Of a stretch of DNA of 6,954 nucleotides, positions 5,321-6,954 are shown piece by piece. The first letter of the stretch is position 1, and every line of letters begins with the position of its first letter. Under the pieces are notes generated by a model. That model was given only the letters and a program-made list of their open reading frames with translations. It did no database searches and was not told the origin of the DNA. The position numbers and the translations under genes were made by a program. Source of the DNA: an uncultured Gammaproteobacteria bacterium (lineage in GTDB: Bacteria > Pseudomonadota > Gammaproteobacteria > Pseudomonadales > Azotimanducaceae_A); contig CAJWGQ010000153.1 of assembly GCA_913041025.1 (NCBI GenBank), forward strand, positions 1 through 6,954, read 5' to 3'.

Positions 5321-5926
5321 TCATAATCCCGGCAGCCGCTTCCAATCTTCCCAACTGATTAATCTGCCCGGATATGCCGGATTCTTGAAAGGCCACTCTG
5401 AATCAGTCCAGCTTTGAACAACATCAAAGAGCCTCTGATCGAGGCCCTTTGCCAGCTCACTGGCTCTAACCCACATAAAGATCTCCACGTCGTAACCGGC
5501 CTTTGTCGGTGGAAAGAAATAAACACAACCTAGAACTTTCGATTCATCTAATGTGACCATCGTGTAAGCGAATGACGTTCTGTTCTGGAATTCTTTTTCG
5601 TGCCAACCAAGATCGATTAGGTTTTGTCTCAGCGTAAGACCGTTCGGCCATCCAGTTTCCGGCCAAACTTTGCTAAGATAATCTGAGCTTGAGGTAACAG
5701 CCTCAAAGTCTCTATCTACATCGTCGATTGAAAGCATCCGCAGTCTAAACTCTTTCGTTTCTAACTTTTCAGGCACGATGAACGCAGATGGTATAAAGCT
5801 TGACATTGCGTACTTATCCTCTTCGACGGTGTCACCTGGCGGATAAAAGTTGCGCAGTGATCGAGAACTACAACCTGCCATAAATACCACGCTAAGCAAA
5901 ATATAAAGTATTCTGAAGTCTCTCAT
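5321..5926 (-). CDS. GNAT-like acetyltransferase domain carried by a lipoprotein signal
   Basis: Taking the ATG at 5926 gives 201 residues. I prefer it to 5968 because a lipoprotein signal then begins at once (MRDFRILYILLSVVFMAGC, Cys19, lipobox MAGC) and AAGG lies about 9 nt upstream. The remainder resembles a GNAT N-acetyltransferase subfamily: FRLRMLSIDDVDRDFEAVTSS (about 60-80), then SFAYTMVTLDESKVLGCVYFFPP, a strand EIFMWVRASELAKGLDQRL in place of the usual acetyl-CoA loop, and VVQSWTDSEWPF. GNAT enzymes need acetyl-CoA, which is cytoplasmic, so a lipoprotein version is odd. Either the membrane anchor is used differently, the domain has changed role, or the true start is internal. The gene is alone on its transcript, with motif copy C and a TATAGT box upstream. 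Confidence 0.75.
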   Translation of the reverse strand: MRDFRILYILLSVVFMAGCSSRSLRNFYPPGDTVEEDKYAMSSFIPSAFIVPEKLETKEFRLRMLSIDDVDRDFEAVTSSSDYLSKVWPETGWPNGLTLRQNLIDLGWHEKEFQNRTSFAYTMVTLDESKVLGCVYFFPPTKAGYDVEIFMWVRASELAKGLDQRLFDVVQSWTDSEWPFKNPAYPGRLISWEDWKRLPGL

Positions 5927-6006
5927 CCGTGTTCGCCTTGTCTCTTTGTAGTTTGGGTCGTCAATCATGTCGTATGCGTCCCATCATAAAACTCACTTTT
6001 TTTCAA

Positions 6007-6028
6007 AATCGGCTCAAGCAAGTCTGGG
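6007..6028 (-). repeat. Dispersed motif, copy C
   Basis: On plus it reads AATCGGCT, then CAAGCAAGTC, then TGGG. It is 18/22 identical to copy B, with differences mainly in the middle. It is 81 bp upstream of the preferred start of the GNAT-like gene. A further AATCGGC occurs at 6054-6060, inside a GGCG...CGCC imperfect inverted repeat. Confidence 0.45.
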
Positions 6029-6033
6029 AGGAT

Positions 6034-6039
6034 ACTATA
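6034..6039 (-). promoter_or_regulatory. Possible -10 box of the GNAT-like gene
   Basis: TATAGT on the minus strand matches five of six consensus bases. No convincing -35 hexamer precedes it. If used, transcription would start near 6027, placing motif copy C at the 5' end of the transcript. Single hexamers occur easily by chance. Confidence 0.25.
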
Positions 6040-6114
6040 AATGTTTAAGTAGGCGAATCGGCCTCCCGCCCGCAATACCTAGGGGGGGACTGCCTGGATT
6101 TATGTGGCGGTGGG

Positions 6115-6137
6115 TGGCGGAAGAGGCAGGAGTCGAA
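6115..6137 (-). other. 3' remnant of a tRNA gene (serine-like), probable attachment-site core
   Basis: Read on the minus strand, the 23 nt divide exactly into tRNA parts: T-loop TTCGACT, T-stem 3' strand CCTGC, acceptor 3' strand CTCTTCC, discriminator G, and CCA. G at the discriminator fits tRNA-Ser (or tRNA-Sec, but the Sec acceptor stem is longer). Immediately upstream the sequence is GCTCTA, not the GCAGG needed to close the T-stem, and no GGAAGAG tRNA start lies within the window on that side. It is therefore a fragment, of the kind left at one end of an element integrated into a tRNA gene. Confidence 0.7.
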
Positions 6138-6179
6138 TAGAGCTTTAATGCATATATTTATCAATGACTTATATGATAA

Positions 6180-6244
6180 ACTGGTGCAATTATCCTGTTA
6201 GTACCCGCACCAGTACCCAAGATCAGTTTTGGCACCGGGCACCC
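6180..6244. repeat. Cluster of short repeats beside the tRNA remnant, arm-site-like
   Basis: Seen here are an 8-bp inverted repeat (ACTGGTGC 6180-6187 with GCACCAGT 6207-6214), a direct repeat AGTACCC at 6200-6206 and 6212-6218 (12-bp period), and GGCACC twice at 6231-6236 and 6238-6243. Closely spaced short repeats on the element side of a tRNA core are what tyrosine-recombinase arm sites look like. The assignment is inference from position. Confidence 0.45.
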
Positions 6245-6254
6245 AACTCATGCC

Positions 6255-6491
6255 CTATTTCTCCCAATAGTCACGAAGCCGCTCTTTAGCCAGCCCTCGT
6301 TCGGTCCTGTTTATGTGAATAACATAGCACCCCAGCTCATCGGGCTTAAACCGGATAAGGTAGCCGTCTTCCGCTGCTACTGCTAGCTCACCACTAGAAT
6401 GCTCTACAAACGCATAGGAGCGCCCCTGAGCGTCAACTACTTTGTCACCAGCAAACACATCGCGAGCGTCCAGTAACCGCTTGATCTGCAT
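6255..6491 (-). CDS. Small hypothetical protein, 78 residues
   Basis: The start is well supported: AGAGGG lies 6 nt before the ATG at 6491. The protein is soluble and charged, with a beta-rich middle (GDKVVDAQGRSYAFVEHSSGELAVAAEDGYLIRF) that could form a small SH3-like barrel, and a basic helical tail (RTERGLAKERLRDYWEK). I do not recognise the family and give no function. It is the last gene before the putative attachment site, where small accessory proteins of integrative elements or prophages often lie, and its base composition is visibly more GC-rich than the genes below 6000. It is not a recombinase, and at 78 residues with no helix-turn-helix that I can see it is probably not an excisionase either. 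Confidence 0.75.
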   Translation of the reverse strand: MQIKRLLDARDVFAGDKVVDAQGRSYAFVEHSSGELAVAAEDGYLIRFKPDELGCYVIHINRTERGLAKERLRDYWEK

Positions 6492-6599
6492 ATTAGGCCC
6501 TCTGTGAAATGCTTAAGCCTGTCGTGTAACCCCGCGTGTCAAGCGGACTCAGACCCCTCCCCTAAAACCTCAATGTGGCCGCATCCAAACCCCACTCCC

Positions 6600-6611
6600 G
6601 GGGGTACCCCC
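6600..6611. repeat. GGGGGTACCCCC palindrome in a gene-free gap
   Basis: A perfect 12-bp palindrome lies in the 267-nt space (6492-6758) between two minus-strand genes. Nothing else in that gap is convincing. A 22-codon plus-strand ORF at 6654-6719 lacks a ribosome binding site, and the 6-bp inverted repeat GCACTG/CAGTGC (6706-6711, 6743-6748) has no T-tract. The palindrome could be an operator or chance in a locally GC-rich stretch. Confidence 0.35.
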
Positions 6612-6758
6612 ACTTGCTCTGAAAGGTTCCCTAATCTGTAAGTACATATTACTATGGACGAAGGATTTGTAACTGAAGTTTTTAGCCTCGTGGGTGGAAT
6701 GGAGAGCACTGTATCCTAAGCTTAAAAGTTGAGGACATCCTGCAGTGCGCCGCAGATA

Positions 6759-6954
6759 TCATTGTTTTCTCCACTCGTCCGGGTTTGTGAGGAGGACCAC
6801 GGCACTGATCCCCGACGGGTTGCCTCTGACAAATTTGGCGCGCACGTCCTCTGTAGTCATGCACCCCTCGGCGTCGCACAATCTCATGCCCGCTATTAAT
6901 GAATCGGGCGTGATCTCCCGGTATAAAGCGTCAGCTCTCGGAAACCAGAACGTC
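6759..6954 (-). CDS. C-terminal end of an unrecognised protein running off the window
   Basis: One minus-strand frame is open from the window edge to a TGA at 6759-6761, giving 64 residues that read like a real protein: a start-less piece with FPRADALYREITPDSLIAG, then MRLCDAEGCMTTEDVRAKF and finally NPSGISAVVLLTNPDEWRKQ. The other long ORF here (minus 6682-6879) is a different frame through the same DNA, rich in Arg, Pro and His, and looks like a shadow. DNA here is GC-rich like the neighbouring 78-residue gene, in keeping with both belonging to the element beyond the tRNA remnant. I do not recognise the family. It lies 267 nt upstream of that gene on the same strand. Confidence 0.6.
   Translation of the reverse strand, partial: TFWFPRADALYREITPDSLIAGMRLCDAEGCMTTEDVRAKFVRGNPSGISAVVLLTNPDEWRKQ

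Noticed and set aside
6517..6550. TAACCCCGCGTGTCAAGCGGAC resemblance to one side of an integron attC site
   Set aside because: No complementary second arm or GTTRRRY core follows within 150 bp, and the genes below 6000 are not arranged as a same-strand cassette series with such sites.
6654..6719. 22-codon plus-strand ORF
   Set aside because: No ribosome binding site, no promoter, and no hydrophobic or otherwise distinctive content.

Overview
The window looks like accessory DNA from a Gram-negative proteobacterium. A marine gammaproteobacterium is my best guess, but that is inference from the protein families and AT-leaning base use, not a marker gene. Support for a Gram-negative host is one Sec signal peptide, one lipoprotein signal, an EstB-like serine hydrolase, an antibiotic-biosynthesis-monooxygenase (ABM) protein and a four-helix membrane protein of the DUF6632 type. 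No complete integrase, transposase, CRISPR array, rRNA or intact tRNA is visible.

Layout: (1) 1-338, the end of an unrecognised plus-strand gene. (2) 630-1166 minus, a membrane-anchored protein of unknown function. (3) 1167-1910, a long stretch with no ordinary gene but much structure: a repeat copy, a minus-strand terminator, and on the plus strand a promoter-like sequence, three stem-loops, a 22-codon hydrophobic ORF and two intrinsic terminators. This is best read as an orphan small-RNA or small-peptide locus. (4) 1911-3161 and 3287-3592, both minus: serine hydrolase and ABM protein, the latter with an attenuator-like hairpin before its ribosome binding site. (5) 3946-4674 plus, a secreted two-repeat alpha/beta protein behind a perfect 16-bp palindrome. 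(6) 4809-5204 and 5321-5926, both minus: the DUF6632-like membrane protein and an unusual GNAT-like protein with a lipoprotein signal. (7) 6115-6137 minus, the exact 3' end of a tRNA gene (serine-like) without its 5' part, next to repeats resembling recombinase arm sites. (8) Beyond 6138, visibly more GC-rich DNA with one small unknown gene and a gene running off the window.

How it fits together: the tRNA remnant is most simply an integration junction. Its orientation puts the integrated element at coordinates above 6137 and the host (or an older island) below 6115. The genes below 6115 are mostly single-gene units. A loosely conserved 22-nt sequence (AATCGGCT...GTGGG when read on plus) lies roughly 80-115 bp upstream of four minus-strand genes, which suggests a shared promoter-proximal element or a dispersed repeat. 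No pathway joining the genes can be demonstrated. The only functional echo is that the ABM protein and its divergent neighbour both look like ferredoxin-like alpha/beta folds.
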